A DNA stretch of 35,382 nt from Polaribacter sp. IC066 (GCF_007997085.1 NZ_VORR01000044.1:1-35382), one strand, 5' to 3'. Positions 1 to 8,117 are shown, counted from the first letter of the stretch. The notes: generated by a model not told the origin, from the sequence alone. Numbers and translations: made by a program.

Positions 1-10
1 ACTGCAAAAA

Positions 11-91
11 AACAACACTTGTTAGAATAAATAGAGACTTTTCGTTTAGTTGTTTATATGCTGCGCTGAATGGATATAATTTAACGGTAAT
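11..91. repeat. 81-bp direct repeat, copy 1
   Basis: This segment recurs at 340-420. The stretch 31-82 is identical to 360-411 (52 bases, including TTCGTTTAGTTG and GCTGCGCTGAAT), and both flanks match with a few changes (AACAACACTT at each start, ACGGTAAT against ACGATAAT at each end). It encodes no credible protein. I read it as an intergenic duplication; its origin is unknown. Confidence 0.85.
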
Positions 92-234
92 TAAAAAACG
101 GCATATAGAAATCAACTTAAAAAAATCAAAATATTGGCAAACTAAATTTTATAATCTGTTCTTTTCTTACTCAAAGCGCAGTTCTCGAATAATTTATAAA
201 TCAACTATAAACAGCAGACTTCAATATTTCTGAA

Positions 235-276
235 ACAAAAAAAAATCGTCTAAAATATAATTTTAGACGAAATTTA
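235..276 (-). terminator. Hairpin terminator with relic gene tail
   Basis: A perfect 11-bp stem (246-256 TCGTCTAAAAT with 260-270 ATTTTAGACGA, loop ATA) is preceded on the plus strand by a run of A, so a minus-strand transcript would end in a U-tract. It lies just after a minus-strand stop at 284-286 and matches the arrangement at 793-836. There is no intact gene upstream of it in this window. Confidence 0.65.
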
Positions 277-331
277 GTACAATTTATAAATTCCCCAACT
301 TACAAAATTTGTATTGTATTATTAAATACAC
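276..331 (-). pseudogene. Relic 3' end of an unknown gene, copy 1
   Basis: Read on the minus strand, the last codons before the stop at 284-286 give IQYKFCKLGNL. The matching place at 829-884 gives EEIQKQVYQLGYL before its stop at 834-836. Both are followed directly by a terminator hairpin containing GTCTAAAA or GCCTAAAA. The two are paralogous tails of a lost gene. I cannot name the parent. No open frame extends upstream here. Confidence 0.4.
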
Positions 332-339
332 TGTAAATA

Positions 340-420
340 AACAACACTTCTTAAATTAAATAGAGACTTTTCGTTTAGTTGTTTATATGCTGCGCTGAAT
401 GGATATAATTTGACGATAAT
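340..420. repeat. 81-bp direct repeat, copy 2
   Basis: Second copy of the segment at 11-91, in the same orientation, starting 329 bases later. It begins right after the gene-tail relic of 276-331. This suggests the duplicated unit may be tail plus repeat, with the first tail lying beyond the left edge of the window. That extension is inference. Confidence 0.85.
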
Positions 421-513
421 GATTGATAAAATTTAATGCACAACCTTAATATACCGGCATTTAAAAATTAAATAAAAGTGAAATTTTAATATTTTCATGC
501 ATAGCATCAGCCT

Positions 514-680
514 CTTATACCAATTTAGTTTTATAGTGACGTGCAAATAAATTGAATTATTTTTTGATTAATTGAAATGAAAAGTAATTAGCATAGCATC
601 GTTACGGTAATTATTTTTGATGAAAGGTAAGCGAAAAAGAAACGATTTATTACGGCATTATAAGGCTAATTTGGTATTAA
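514..680. mobile_element. MITE-like inverted-repeat element
   Basis: The ends 514-528 (CTTATACCAATTTAG) and 666-680 (CTAATTTGGTATTAA) are imperfect inverted repeats, 12 of 15 matching. Similarity continues inward (TTATAGTGACGT against the complement TTATAATGCCGT), giving termini of about 30-35 bp around a core of about 100 bp with no reading frame. The size, terminal inverted repeats and lack of coding fit a miniature inverted-repeat element. No clear target duplication was seen, so transposition is inferred. Confidence 0.55.
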
Positions 681-737
681 TCACAAAATATCGCTGAATA
701 CTAAAACAAATTCTACACTAGAAACAAGATTAGTTCA

Positions 738-792
738 ACGAATAATTTTGAATTCATCGCTTTACTATTTTCAAAAATTAAGTTTTACTCAT
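738..792. repeat. Dispersed intergenic repeat, copy 1
   Basis: This segment resembles 4017-4073 in the same orientation at about 70-75% identity (ATTTTGAATTCATCGCTTTA against ATTTTGAGTTCATAGGCTTT, then TTTTCAAAAATTAAGTTT against TTTTCAAAATTGAGTTT). Both copies lie beyond the 3' ends of minus-strand genes. I see no coding sense in either copy. Confidence 0.55.
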
Positions 793-829
793 AAAAAAAC
801 GCCTAAAAGTTTCTTTTTAGACGTTTTTA
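793..829 (-). terminator. Hairpin terminator downstream of the CBS gene
   Basis: A stem of about 14 bp with one mismatch (795-808 with 815-828, core ACGCCTAAAA / TTTTAGACGT) is flanked by A-runs and T-runs, so it could terminate in either direction. It is the nearest terminator-like structure downstream of the minus-strand gene ending at 974. Its sequence and its adjacent gene-tail relic are related to those at 235-331. Confidence 0.7.
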
Positions 830-884
830 CAAATTATAAATACCCCAATTGATAAACTTGTTTTTGTATTTCTTCTAGAACACA
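829..884 (-). pseudogene. Relic 3' end of an unknown gene, copy 2
   Basis: Minus-strand codons give VLEEIQKQVYQLGYL followed by a stop at 834-836 and then the terminator. The plus-strand wording (TATAAATACCCCAATTG) parallels TATAAATTCCCCAACTT at 285-301. No open frame of useful length continues upstream, so only the tail survives. The parent gene is not recognised. Confidence 0.4.
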
Positions 885-973
885 CTATTAGGATAGGTAC
901 TTTATTAAAAAAGATCGTACATTTTTGTTCACTGTAGACTTTACGTCTGCAGAATGAACAGATTTATCGTTCA

Positions 974-2344
974 TTACATCGCACTAATAATATCATACTT
1001 CGTAATTATATGATGGTTTCCGTTTTCTAAATCTACTAATACCGCCTGATTTTCCTTATTAATCAATTTAGAAATAACTTCTAATTTTGCAGTTTTTTTA
1101 ACGACCGCATAAGGTTTGCCCATAATATCTTTAATTGGCTTTTCTGCAATATTTTTATCAGCAATAAAATGGTGTAACAAAACAGATTCATCAATAGAAC
1201 CAACAAAACCATTGATGTCTTTAATAGGTATTTGAGATATTTTAAAAGATTTCATTCGCTCAATAGCATGCGAAACTAATTCTTCTGTTTGTGCAAACAC
1301 CAAAGGTTTATCTGCATGATTTTTAATTAAATCAGCAGCTGTTTTAATTTCTTCCTCTACAAAACCTCTTTCACGCATCCAAGTATCATTAAACATTTTC
1401 CCCACATATCTACTTCCATGATCGTGAAATAAAACGACTACAACATCATCTTTTGTAAAATGTTCTTTTAATTGCAACAAGCCTTTTACGGCAGCACCGG
1501 CAGAGTTTCCTAAAAACATACCTTCTTCTTTTGCCAAACGTTGCGTATAAATTGCTGCATCTTTATCGGTTACTTTGGTAAAACCGTCAATTACTCCAAA
1601 ATTCACATTTAACGGTAAAATATCTTCCCCGATTCCTTCTGTGATATAAGGATAAATTTCATTTTCATCAAAAACACCCGTTTCATGATATTTTTTAAAC
1701 ACAGAACCATAGGTATCAATTCCCCAAACTTTTACAGTCGTTCCTGCTTCTCTGGCTTTCATTTTTAAATAACTACCAACACCAGAAATTGTTCCTCCAG
1801 TGCCTACTCCAACCACAAAATGCGTTACTTTCCCTTCGGTCTGTTCCCAGATTTCTGGACCCGTACTTAAAAAATGTGCTTTACAGTTACTCGGATTATC
1901 ATATTGATTTACATACCAAGAATTTGGTGTTTCTTCTCCTAAACGTTTAGAAACTGAATAATAAGATCTAGGATCACTCGGTTCTACATTTGTTGGGCAA
2001 ACAACAACTTCTGCACCAACTGCTCTTAAAATATCTATCTTTTCTTTAGATTGCTTGTCTGCCATTACAAAAATACATTTGTAACCTTTTACAATTGCGG
2101 CTAAAGCCAAACCCATTCCTGTATTTCCAGAAGTTCCTTCTATAATAGTTCCTCCGGGTTTTAAACGTCCGTCTGCTTCTGCATCCTTAATCATTTGCAA
2201 TGCCATTCTATCTTTTACCGAGTTTCCTGGGTTAAAAGTTTCATATTTAGAAAGCACCAAACAAGGCAGCTCTTTAGTTAAAACGTTTAATTTTACTAAA
2301 GGTGTATTCCCAATAGTTTCTAATATATTTTCTGCGTAGTTCAT
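974..2344 (-). CDS. cbs: Cystathionine beta-synthase (PLP enzyme with CBS pair)
   Basis: A 456-residue fold-type II PLP enzyme that by family condenses serine (or O-acetylserine) with homocysteine (or sulfide), a cytosolic step in cysteine and transsulfuration metabolism. The catalytic half (residues 1 to about 330) has NPGNSVKDRMA near residue 40, where the lysine should bind PLP. It also has the substrate loop GTSGNTGMGLA near 70 and the phosphate-binding loop GVGTGGTISGVG near 180. Residues 340-456 form a CBS-domain pair (IERMKSFKISQIPI and a second copy), normally a nucleotide-type regulatory module. Plain cysteine synthases of about 310 residues lack this module. The ATG at 2342-2344 is well placed behind a TATCTTTG box. 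It could be annotated as a cysteine synthase with CBS domains; substrate preference cannot be read from sequence. Confidence 0.9.
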   Translation of the reverse strand: MNYAENILETIGNTPLVKLNVLTKELPCLVLSKYETFNPGNSVKDRMALQMIKDAEADGRLKPGGTIIEGTSGNTGMGLALAAIVKGYKCIFVMADKQSKEKIDILRAVGAEVVVCPTNVEPSDPRSYYSVSKRLGEETPNSWYVNQYDNPSNCKAHFLSTGPEIWEQTEGKVTHFVVGVGTGGTISGVGSYLKMKAREAGTTVKVWGIDTYGSVFKKYHETGVFDENEIYPYITEGIGEDILPLNVNFGVIDGFTKVTDKDAAIYTQRLAKEEGMFLGNSAGAAVKGLLQLKEHFTKDDVVVVLFHDHGSRYVGKMFNDTWMRERGFVEEEIKTAADLIKNHADKPLVFAQTEELVSHAIERMKSFKISQIPIKDINGFVGSIDESVLLHHFIADKNIAEKPIKDIMGKPYAVVKKTAKLEVISKLINKENQAVLVDLENGNHHIITKYDIISAM

Positions 2345-2362
2345 TTCGTTATTTTACAAGTG

Positions 2363-2370
2363 CAAAGATA
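2363..2370 (-). promoter_or_regulatory. Bacteroidota -7 box of the CBS gene
   Basis: TATCTTTG on the minus strand matches TAnnTTTG and lies 18 bases upstream of the start at 2344. No clear TTG is seen at -33. Confidence 0.5.
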
Positions 2371-2380
2371 ATTATTTTTT

Positions 2381-2466
2381 GGGCGTTACCTAAAAAGGTC
2401 GCGCTCGAATTTATTTTGAGCGTAATCGAAAGGTTACTCGCTTCTCGCAAAAAAGCGAGCGCGCTT
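2381..2466. repeat. Palindrome-rich intergenic element
   Basis: GC-rich for this genome. It starts with GGGCGTTACC and contains a hairpin CGCTC/GAGCG (2402-2406 with 2418-2422) and a second, CTCGC-A6-GCGAG (2444-2448 with 2455-2459). From memory, elements beginning GGGCGTTACC with internal GGTCG..GCTC are common between genes in Flavobacteriia. This looks like a degenerate end of one. The rest of the gap to 2626 shows nothing recognisable. Confidence 0.45.
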
Positions 2467-2626
2467 AAACAAACCATTCAATCGCCAACGCAGAAATTCA
2501 ATGTATTTCTGGTAAAATAATTTATTTAAAAGAGCCTATAGTGATACAAAAAATTGCTCAAAATAACTTTTTATATTCTCGACAGCAATTAAGTAATTAA
2601 GTTCCACTTTCATTATAAGAAGTTTT

Positions 2627-3703
2627 CTAATCCGTTACTTTTCTCATAATCCACTCTAATGGTCCAAATTTTTTATATTTTCTCCAAATTACTGCAAACA
2701 AAATACAAATTAAACTAAACCCTATGGCATACATCAAAGAAAATTGAATAGTATATTCACCCATTTTAGAAGGATTTATCGCATCTACAATTCCCATACC
2801 AATAACAACATGTGCTACATAAAAAGTTAGTGCTAATTGACCCGTTTTATTGAGTGCATCTATGATTATAGTATGTTCAAAACGCTTTGAAATTAGAATA
2901 CAAGCTGTAATGATTACAAATGCAATTGAAATTCCGCTAAACATATAAACAGGCAATGGTGGCATCGGGTTGGTTCCAATAATTTCCGTGATTTCATTTG
3001 CGTATTCTTGATCACCTTCGGATAAAAATACAATAGACCAATAAGACGCAACTTGAATAGAACTAAAAATGACGGTACTAATCCAAAACGTTTTTTTTAC
3101 GAATTTAGCGCTGTGTATCTCCTTTTTTCCAAACCAATAACCAAATAACATAAAAGCAGTCCAAGGAATTACTGGGTGATAACCGTTAAAAAAGAGATTT
3201 CTTATAAACCCATTGAGTGTCCAAAAATCTTGATACGCTAATGTATCAAAATCCCATCCTGAATCATAATTCCAGAATATCATGAGTATCGGGAAAGAGA
3301 CAATGAAAGAAATGGCTGAAATTAAAATGGTTTTGTTGTTACTAGAAAGTAATAAGATTGTAATTGCCATATAAACGCCGTAAAAATGTAGAATATCTGC
3401 TGGCCAAATCGTTATATAAGAAAAACCAACAATGCATAGAAACAAAGCTCTTTTGGCAATTTTAATACGAACAATTTTCAATGTTACTTTATCATTGTTT
3501 TTAAGGGCTGTTTTCGTCATCAAAGCGAGTCCTACGCCAGCTAAAACTACAAAAGTAGCTGCTGCTTTTCCATCAAAAGCATTGGCAAAAGACTTTAACC
3601 AATGTACGCCATCTTCTCCCAAAACCACTTTAAAATTTACAATTATCATTCCGATAACTGCTAAAGCTCTTGCAACATCAATTCCGATTATTCTGTTTTT
3701 CAT
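2627..3703 (-). CDS. DUF418 / HGSNAT-like multi-spanning membrane protein
   Basis: A 358-residue integral membrane protein of about ten hydrophobic segments. The N-terminus (RIIGIDVARALAVIGMIIVN) is the hallmark of the DUF1624 / heparan-alpha-glucosaminide N-acetyltransferase-like family, and the C-terminal half (GQLALTFYVAHVVIGMG) is DUF418-like. Related proteins (YeiB type) are poorly characterised; some relatives move acyl groups across membranes, but no substrate can be assigned here. The conserved Asp of GIDVARA is present at about residue 8. The start at 3703 places the first helix directly at the N-terminus. Neighbours give no functional clue; it is flanked by gaps of 282 and 364 bases and is probably a single transcription unit. 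Confidence 0.8.
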   Translation of the reverse strand: MKNRIIGIDVARALAVIGMIIVNFKVVLGEDGVHWLKSFANAFDGKAAATFVVLAGVGLALMTKTALKNNDKVTLKIVRIKIAKRALFLCIVGFSYITIWPADILHFYGVYMAITILLLSSNNKTILISAISFIVSFPILMIFWNYDSGWDFDTLAYQDFWTLNGFIRNLFFNGYHPVIPWTAFMLFGYWFGKKEIHSAKFVKKTFWISTVIFSSIQVASYWSIVFLSEGDQEYANEITEIIGTNPMPPLPVYMFSGISIAFVIITACILISKRFEHTIIIDALNKTGQLALTFYVAHVVIGMGIVDAINPSKMGEYTIQFSLMYAIGFSLICILFAVIWRKYKKFGPLEWIMRKVTD

Positions 3704-4067
3704 TCAAGTTCTTAACTTATAAATATAGGCTTATTATTTTTTTATCTAACAGCTGCACTATTTAAAAGAGACGTAAAGTTTTAAATAATAGTTGTCTAGT
3801 TTTTATGAATTGATAACCAATTAACCAGAAAAAGTCATAAAAACACAATGCAATAAACAACCTTTAGACAGCGCCATCGAGGTATCAAAAAAATGAGGTT
3901 TTTTTTAACATTACGACACAAAGCGTATGGAAAATTAAACTTAAAATCTCTCTAGATACTGAATACTTTTCAGCATTTGAAGCGGGATAAACCTCCTTAC
4001 CAGACAGGCAGATTCAAGATACAATTTTGAGTTCATAGGCTTTGTTGTTTTTCAAAATTGAGTTTCA
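3704..4067. other. Gene-free gap with repeat remnants
   Basis: No credible reading frame. The gap contains an inverted repeat CTGAA/TTCAG in the 3958-3975 area, a GC-rich palindrome relic at 3991-4011, and the second copy of the dispersed repeat at 4017-4073, which runs up to the stop codon of the permease gene. Confidence 0.6.
3991..4011. repeat. Degenerate copy of the GC-rich palindrome
   Basis: ACCTCCTTACC-AGACAGGCAG resembles the perfect 22-bp palindrome at 13662-13683 (half site ACCTGCCTGCC), with several changes and a shifted centre. It is unusually GC-rich for this gap. Kinship is likely but not proven. Confidence 0.4.
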
Positions 4068-4073
4068 TTAAGA
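4017..4073. repeat. Dispersed intergenic repeat, copy 2
   Basis: Counterpart of 738-792 in the same orientation. It touches the 3' end of the minus-strand permease gene, so it may act as a 3' untranslated element. No strong hairpin with a T-run is present. Confidence 0.55.
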
Positions 4074-5303
4074 AAACTTAATAGCTGTTGATGGCTCTAT
4101 TTTAGTAATAATATATGACGGAATGATCAACATTAAAAAACATAAAAACAAGGTTCCTAAATTAAGTAATAGAATTGCCGATAAAGAAATGTAAACTGGC
4201 ATTACACTTACATAATAAGTTTCTGGATCTAATTTAATCACCTCAAAATAATACTGAATAAAAATCAACAGCAACCCAATAATATTTCCCCAAAAAAGCC
4301 CTTTTACAATAAGATAAGCAGCGTTGTATAAAAATATTTTTCTAATGCTTGTGCTATAACTTCCTAAAGCTTTTAGAATACCAATCATTTGCACGCGTTC
4401 TAAAATTAAAACAAGCAGAGCTGTAATCATATTAATGCCTGCAATTACAATCATAATAGCGATAATAAACCAGATATTATTGTCGAATAATTTAATCCAA
4501 TCAAAAATATTTTGATAGGTATCTACAATACTTGTACTTTTTAATGTAGCGCTAGTTTGTCTATAAATCTCTTCTCCTTTTTCGTCAATTTCATCAAAAT
4601 TATCTAAAATAACCTCAAAACCACCAACCTGATCTGCTGTCCATTTATTTAATTTTTGTACCTCTCTAATATCACCAATCATCATCCCTTTATCAAACTG
4701 CGCAAAACCAGAATTATAAATTCCTGAAATAATATACTTTCTATTTGAGGGTAATTGGCTTGTTTCTGTTTTTAAAAAAGTTGCTAAAATGGTATCGTTT
4801 AGTTTTAATTGCAAGCGATTCATAATAGTTTGCGAAAGCAACACCTCTTTAGTTCTTTGCTGCTTAAGGTTGGGCACTTTACCTGCAACTAAATATTCTT
4901 TAAAAAAAGACCAATCATAATCTGTAGAAACCCCTTTAAAAATAATACCTTCAAAATCGGTTTCTGTTCTTAAAATTCCGCCTTTGTTTGCAAATACCTG
5001 AATACTTTTAATACCAGAAATATTTTTAAACTTCGGATAAAAGTCTTGATTTTTATCAATGGGCGTAGTAGAAACATCAGAGTTATTGGCATCGAAATTT
5101 ACAATTTGCACATGCCCTTTAAAACCCGCCATTTTATCGCGTATTTTATACTGCAAGCCAGCCCCCGTTGCCACAGCAATTAGCATAATAATAATTCCTA
5201 ACGCAATTGCTGTAATTGCGATTTTTATTATTGGCGATGAAATGCTATTTTTATACTTTTTGCCAGCGATAATGCGTTTTGCAATAAATAACTCGTAATT
5301 CAA
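4068..5303 (-). CDS. ABC transporter permease, LolC/LolE-FtsX type
   Basis: The product would be 411-412 residues from a TTG start at 5301-5303. By family it is the inner-membrane permease of a lipoprotein-releasing or MacB-like exporter, acting with a separate ATPase that is not in this window. It has one N-terminal helix (ITAIALGIIIMLIAVATGAG), a periplasmic domain of roughly 230 residues, then three C-terminal helices with the FtsX-type segment ILERVQMIGILKALG. I prefer the TTG start because LNYELFIAKRIIAGKK is the usual family N-terminus and a TACTTTTG promoter box lies at 5328-5335. An in-frame ATG at 5360 would lie upstream of that box and add a non-family leader. The gene diverges from the DUF1343 gene, with starts one base apart. 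Confidence 0.85.
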   Translation of the reverse strand: MNYELFIAKRIIAGKKYKNSISSPIIKIAITAIALGIIIMLIAVATGAGLQYKIRDKMAGFKGHVQIVNFDANNSDVSTTPIDKNQDFYPKFKNISGIKSIQVFANKGGILRTETDFEGIIFKGVSTDYDWSFFKEYLVAGKVPNLKQQRTKEVLLSQTIMNRLQLKLNDTILATFLKTETSQLPSNRKYIISGIYNSGFAQFDKGMMIGDIREVQKLNKWTADQVGGFEVILDNFDEIDEKGEEIYRQTSATLKSTSIVDTYQNIFDWIKLFDNNIWFIIAIMIVIAGINMITALLVLILERVQMIGILKALGSYSTSIRKIFLYNAAYLIVKGLFWGNIIGLLLIFIQYYFEVIKLDPETYYVSVMPVYISLSAILLLNLGTLFLCFLMLIIPSYIITKIEPSTAIKFS

Positions 5304-5304
5304 A

Positions 5305-6540
5305 TTGATGATACATTTAAAACCACTCAAAAGTACATATTTATTCTTATTTTTCTTCATGAATTTTCAGCTGATTTCTTGTGCTCAAAGAACTTCTGTT
5401 CAAAGTTCACAAATCAATGTTCAGAGTTCTCAACAACTACATATTACAACAGGTGCAGAAAGAACCGATTTGTATCTCAATTTATTAAAAGGAAAAAATG
5501 TTGCCATTGTTGGGAATCAAACCTCTGTAATAGAAAAAAGAGGTAAAAACCAACCTGCAGTGCATCTTGTTGATTCTTTATTAGCCTTACAAATCAATAT
5601 TATAAAAGTTTTTGCACCCGAACATGGCTTTAGAGGCAAAGCAGATGCTGGTGAAATTATTAAAGACGGCTTTGATACCAAAACCGGTTTACCAATTATT
5701 TCTCTTTATGGAAATAACAAAAAACCATCCGAAGACCAATTAAAAGGTATTGATGTTGTTGTTTTTGATATTCAGGATGTTGGTGCTCGTTTTTACACCT
5801 ATATTTCTACGTTACATTATGTCATGGAAGCTTGCGCAGCATTAAATATAAAAGTTATTATTTTAGACAGACCAAATCCTAACGGGCATTATATAGATGG
5901 TCCGGTTTTAGAAATAGCGCATAAAAGTTTTGTGGGTATGCACAAAGTTCCTGTAGTTTACGGAATGACCATTGGCGAATACGGAAAAATGATCAATGGC
6001 GAAAAATGGTTACCTAACAAATTAATTTGTGATTTAAAAGTGATTCCTTTAGAAAATTATACACATCAAACAGCCTATAGTTTGCCTGTAAAACCTTCGC
6101 CAAATTTACCAAATGATAAAAGCATTAACCTATACCCTAGCCTTTGTTTTTTTGAGGGTACTACTGTTTCTGCCGGACGAGGAACAGCAATGCAATTTCA
6201 AATCTATGGTGCTCCTTTTTTAGCAAAAAACGAATTTTCTTTCACACCACAAGCCAATGAAGGCGCTAAATATCCGAAGTATAAAAATGAGCTTTGTTTT
6301 GGTGAAGATTTAAGATCGGCTAAAAAACGTTCTCATTTAGATCTCTCTTTTCTGATAAAAGCCTACAAACAAAATTCATCAAAAGAATTCTTTAATACGT
6401 TCTTTACGAATTTGGCCGGAACAAAAAAACTGCAGCAACAAATAGAACAAGGGTTAACATCTGAAGAAATCAGAAAAACTTGGAAGGTAGCTATAGAGGC
6501 GTTTAAATTGGTAAGAGAGCAATATTTAATGTACGATTAG
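5305..6540 (+). CDS. namZ: NamZ-like exo-beta-N-acetylmuramidase (DUF1343) lipoprotein
   Basis: 411 residues. DUF1343 proteins include NamZ, an exo-lytic beta-N-acetylmuramidase (GH171) that removes MurNAc from peptidoglycan fragments, so a role in cell-wall turnover or recycling is likely. A lipoprotein signal is visible: lysine-containing start, hydrophobic YLFLFFFMNFQ, then lipobox LISC with cysteine at about residue 26. Family motifs include VGNQTSV (about residue 71), FAPEHGFRGKADAGE (about 107-121), FDIQDVGARFYTYIST, ILDRPNPN and FEGTTVSAGRGT. Length and full motif order look intact. The start could be either of two adjacent ATGs (5305 or 5308). The gene symbol is by family similarity. 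The 14 bases to the next start suggest that the broken lipoprotein gene was once co-transcribed. Confidence 0.85.
   Translation: MMIHLKPLKSTYLFLFFFMNFQLISCAQRTSVQSSQINVQSSQQLHITTGAERTDLYLNLLKGKNVAIVGNQTSVIEKRGKNQPAVHLVDSLLALQINIIKVFAPEHGFRGKADAGEIIKDGFDTKTGLPIISLYGNNKKPSEDQLKGIDVVVFDIQDVGARFYTYISTLHYVMEACAALNIKVIILDRPNPNGHYIDGPVLEIAHKSFVGMHKVPVVYGMTIGEYGKMINGEKWLPNKLICDLKVIPLENYTHQTAYSLPVKPSPNLPNDKSINLYPSLCFFEGTTVSAGRGTAMQFQIYGAPFLAKNEFSFTPQANEGAKYPKYKNELCFGEDLRSAKKRSHLDLSFLIKAYKQNSSKEFFNTFFTNLAGTKKLQQQIEQGLTSEEIRKTWKVAIEAFKLVREQYLMYD
5328..5335 (-). promoter_or_regulatory. -7 box of the permease gene inside the next gene
   Basis: TACTTTTG on the minus strand is a perfect TAnnTTTG match, 25 bases upstream of the TTG start at 5303. 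It lies inside the signal-peptide codons of the divergent DUF1343 gene, so the two genes share sequence at their 5' ends. Confidence 0.55.
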
Positions 6541-6553
6541 AAAATTGTTTTTT

Positions 6554-7541
6554 ATGAAAAGGTTTGTATTTCTTATACCCTTGCTTCTACTATTCTCTTG
6601 TAACGAAAAATTCAATTCTAAAGATTACAAAGGAACTTGGATAAACCTTAATGAAAATCACAGTTTATCTCATTTACCATCCATTACATTTCGAAATGAT
6701 TCCGTTTTTCTTGAAGATATGTATTCGTATGTTACAGCAGAGAGATTTAAAACAACAAGAAATACTATTTTCTATTATTTCAAAAAAGATACGCTTAAAT
6801 ATAATTTTAGTTACCATTCCAAAAGATTCCACAATTACAGTCGGTAAAAATAAATATGGTTTTTGGGAAGAATACTCTTATAACTTTAATTTTAAAGTGT
6901 ATGATTTAATTGGTATCAAAAAAATAATTTAATTTTTTTTGACTCTTTAGCTAAATTTAATGGCGGAATTCATTTATTTAAGGATTTTAACGATTCTCTT
7001 AAATTAAAATTGAATGCAAAAACAGCTAGTAGCTTTGAAATATTACTACGTTTTGTACTTTTCAAAGATAAATTCGATGCTAACTTTCCTGCTATTTATA
7101 TAGGAAATGGAATAACTTTAAGAAATTTAATAAAAGTTTATATCGAGTTCTGGAGTTTTAATGTCACAGCTTCATTGCTATTATTAGATTTAGACATTAA
7201 AAGAAACTTGTATAGTACTTATTTAGACGAATTTGACTTTTGGAATGAACAATTATCACTACCCCCCTAACTCCAACATAGAAGCACCAAAGGCTGACAA
7301 AGATAATAATCGTGAAAATTATTTGGAAAAATTCTCTACCCAAATAATTGAAATAAATACCTCTTATGATTTTAAACAATTAGAAGATATTCGTAAACAA
7401 CATAATTACTTACTTAAAATTAACACAAATTTGATCATTGAAAATTATATCTTTTTAAAAGAAAAGATACTTGAAATAAAAAAGGAGAATATATTGATTA
7501 GAACAGAATTTTCCGATCATTTAATTTCTAACTCAAATTAA
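6554..7541 (+). pseudogene. Lipoprotein gene broken by three frameshifts
   Basis: Three successive frames join into one protein of about 325 residues. It starts MKRFVFLIPLLLLFSC, a clear lipoprotein signal with cysteine at residue 16. Frame 1 runs through KDTLKYNFSYHSK, then shifts near 6823-6828 (AAAAG). DSTITVGKNKYGFWEEYSY follows in another frame until IGIKKII. It shifts back near the T8 run at 6933-6940 to FDSLAKFNGGIHLFKD through FWNEQLSLPP, and shifts again at the C6 run near 7261-7266 into NSNIEAPKADKDN, ending LISNSN. No domain is recognised. Codon use and composition stay coding-like throughout, so decay is recent. The last bases overlap the convergent YkgJ gene by four. Confidence 0.8.
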
Positions 7542-8062
7542 CTCCTGACCTTTTTTTCTTTATAATCATACGGTAAACGCTTTTTTAAAGCTTCTACAAT
7601 ATTATACGTTGCAGGGCAAACAGCAGTATTTTCTATGGTTAAATCTGTAATTTGAATAAATTTACGTCTGTTTGTATGCGGATATTCTCCACAAGCTTTA
7701 GGACGAACCTCATAAATAGAACACGTATTATCAGAAAGATCTAAAAAAGAACAAGGCGCCGTTTTTAGAACCATAAAGTCATCAGAATCTCTTTCTAAAT
7801 AGGTAGCCGTAAAATCTGCAACCTTCATTTTAAAATGTTTAGAAATACGTTGAATATCTTTATCGATAAATATCGGACTTGAAGTTTTACAGCAATTTGC
7901 GCATTCTAAACAGTCTGTTTTTGCAAACTCAGCATCATGTAATTCTTGCATTACATAATCTAAATTTTTAGGTGTTCTTTTCTTTAAATTTGTGAAGTAT
8001 TTTTTGTTCTCTTTTCTTGCTTCTTCTGCTAATTTTGGTAGTATTTCGAGGCGTTTTTCCAT
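7538..8062 (-). CDS. YkgJ family cysteine-cluster protein
   Basis: 174 residues. Family hallmark CLECANCC (about residues 53-60), followed by CSFL, CSIY, ACGEYPHT and a late C, forms the conserved multi-cysteine set thought to bind zinc or an Fe-S cluster (Pfam CxxCxxCC). The biochemical role of the family is not established. An N-terminal charged helical stretch (LPKLAEEARKENKKYF) precedes the cluster. The start at 8062 gives a plain cytosolic protein. It diverges from argS with 76 bases between starts and converges on the broken lipoprotein gene. Confidence 0.85.
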   Translation of the reverse strand: MEKRLEILPKLAEEARKENKKYFTNLKKRTPKNLDYVMQELHDAEFAKTDCLECANCCKTSSPIFIDKDIQRISKHFKMKVADFTATYLERDSDDFMVLKTAPCSFLDLSDNTCSIYEVRPKACGEYPHTNRRKFIQITDLTIENTAVCPATYNIVEALKKRLPYDYKEKKVRS

Positions 8063-8109
8063 GCCCGAAAAATACGATTAATTCTATTAAAAATTTATTT
8101 AAATTTATG

Positions 8110-8117
8110 TAATTTCG
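8110..8117 (+). promoter_or_regulatory. Possible -7 box of argS
   Basis: TAATTTCG differs from TAnnTTTG at one base and lies 22 bases upstream of the ATG at 8139. No convincing -33 element is seen. Confidence 0.35.

Noticed and set aside
7197..7379. Hydrophobic minus-strand frame in the broken lipoprotein gene
   Set aside because: It overlaps coding sequence that joins cleanly on the plus strand; the hydrophobicity comes from the AT-rich complement.
7010..7541. Separate small genes at 7010 and 7233
   Set aside because: Their translations join end to end with the lipoprotein frames after single-base shifts, and neither has its own start site.
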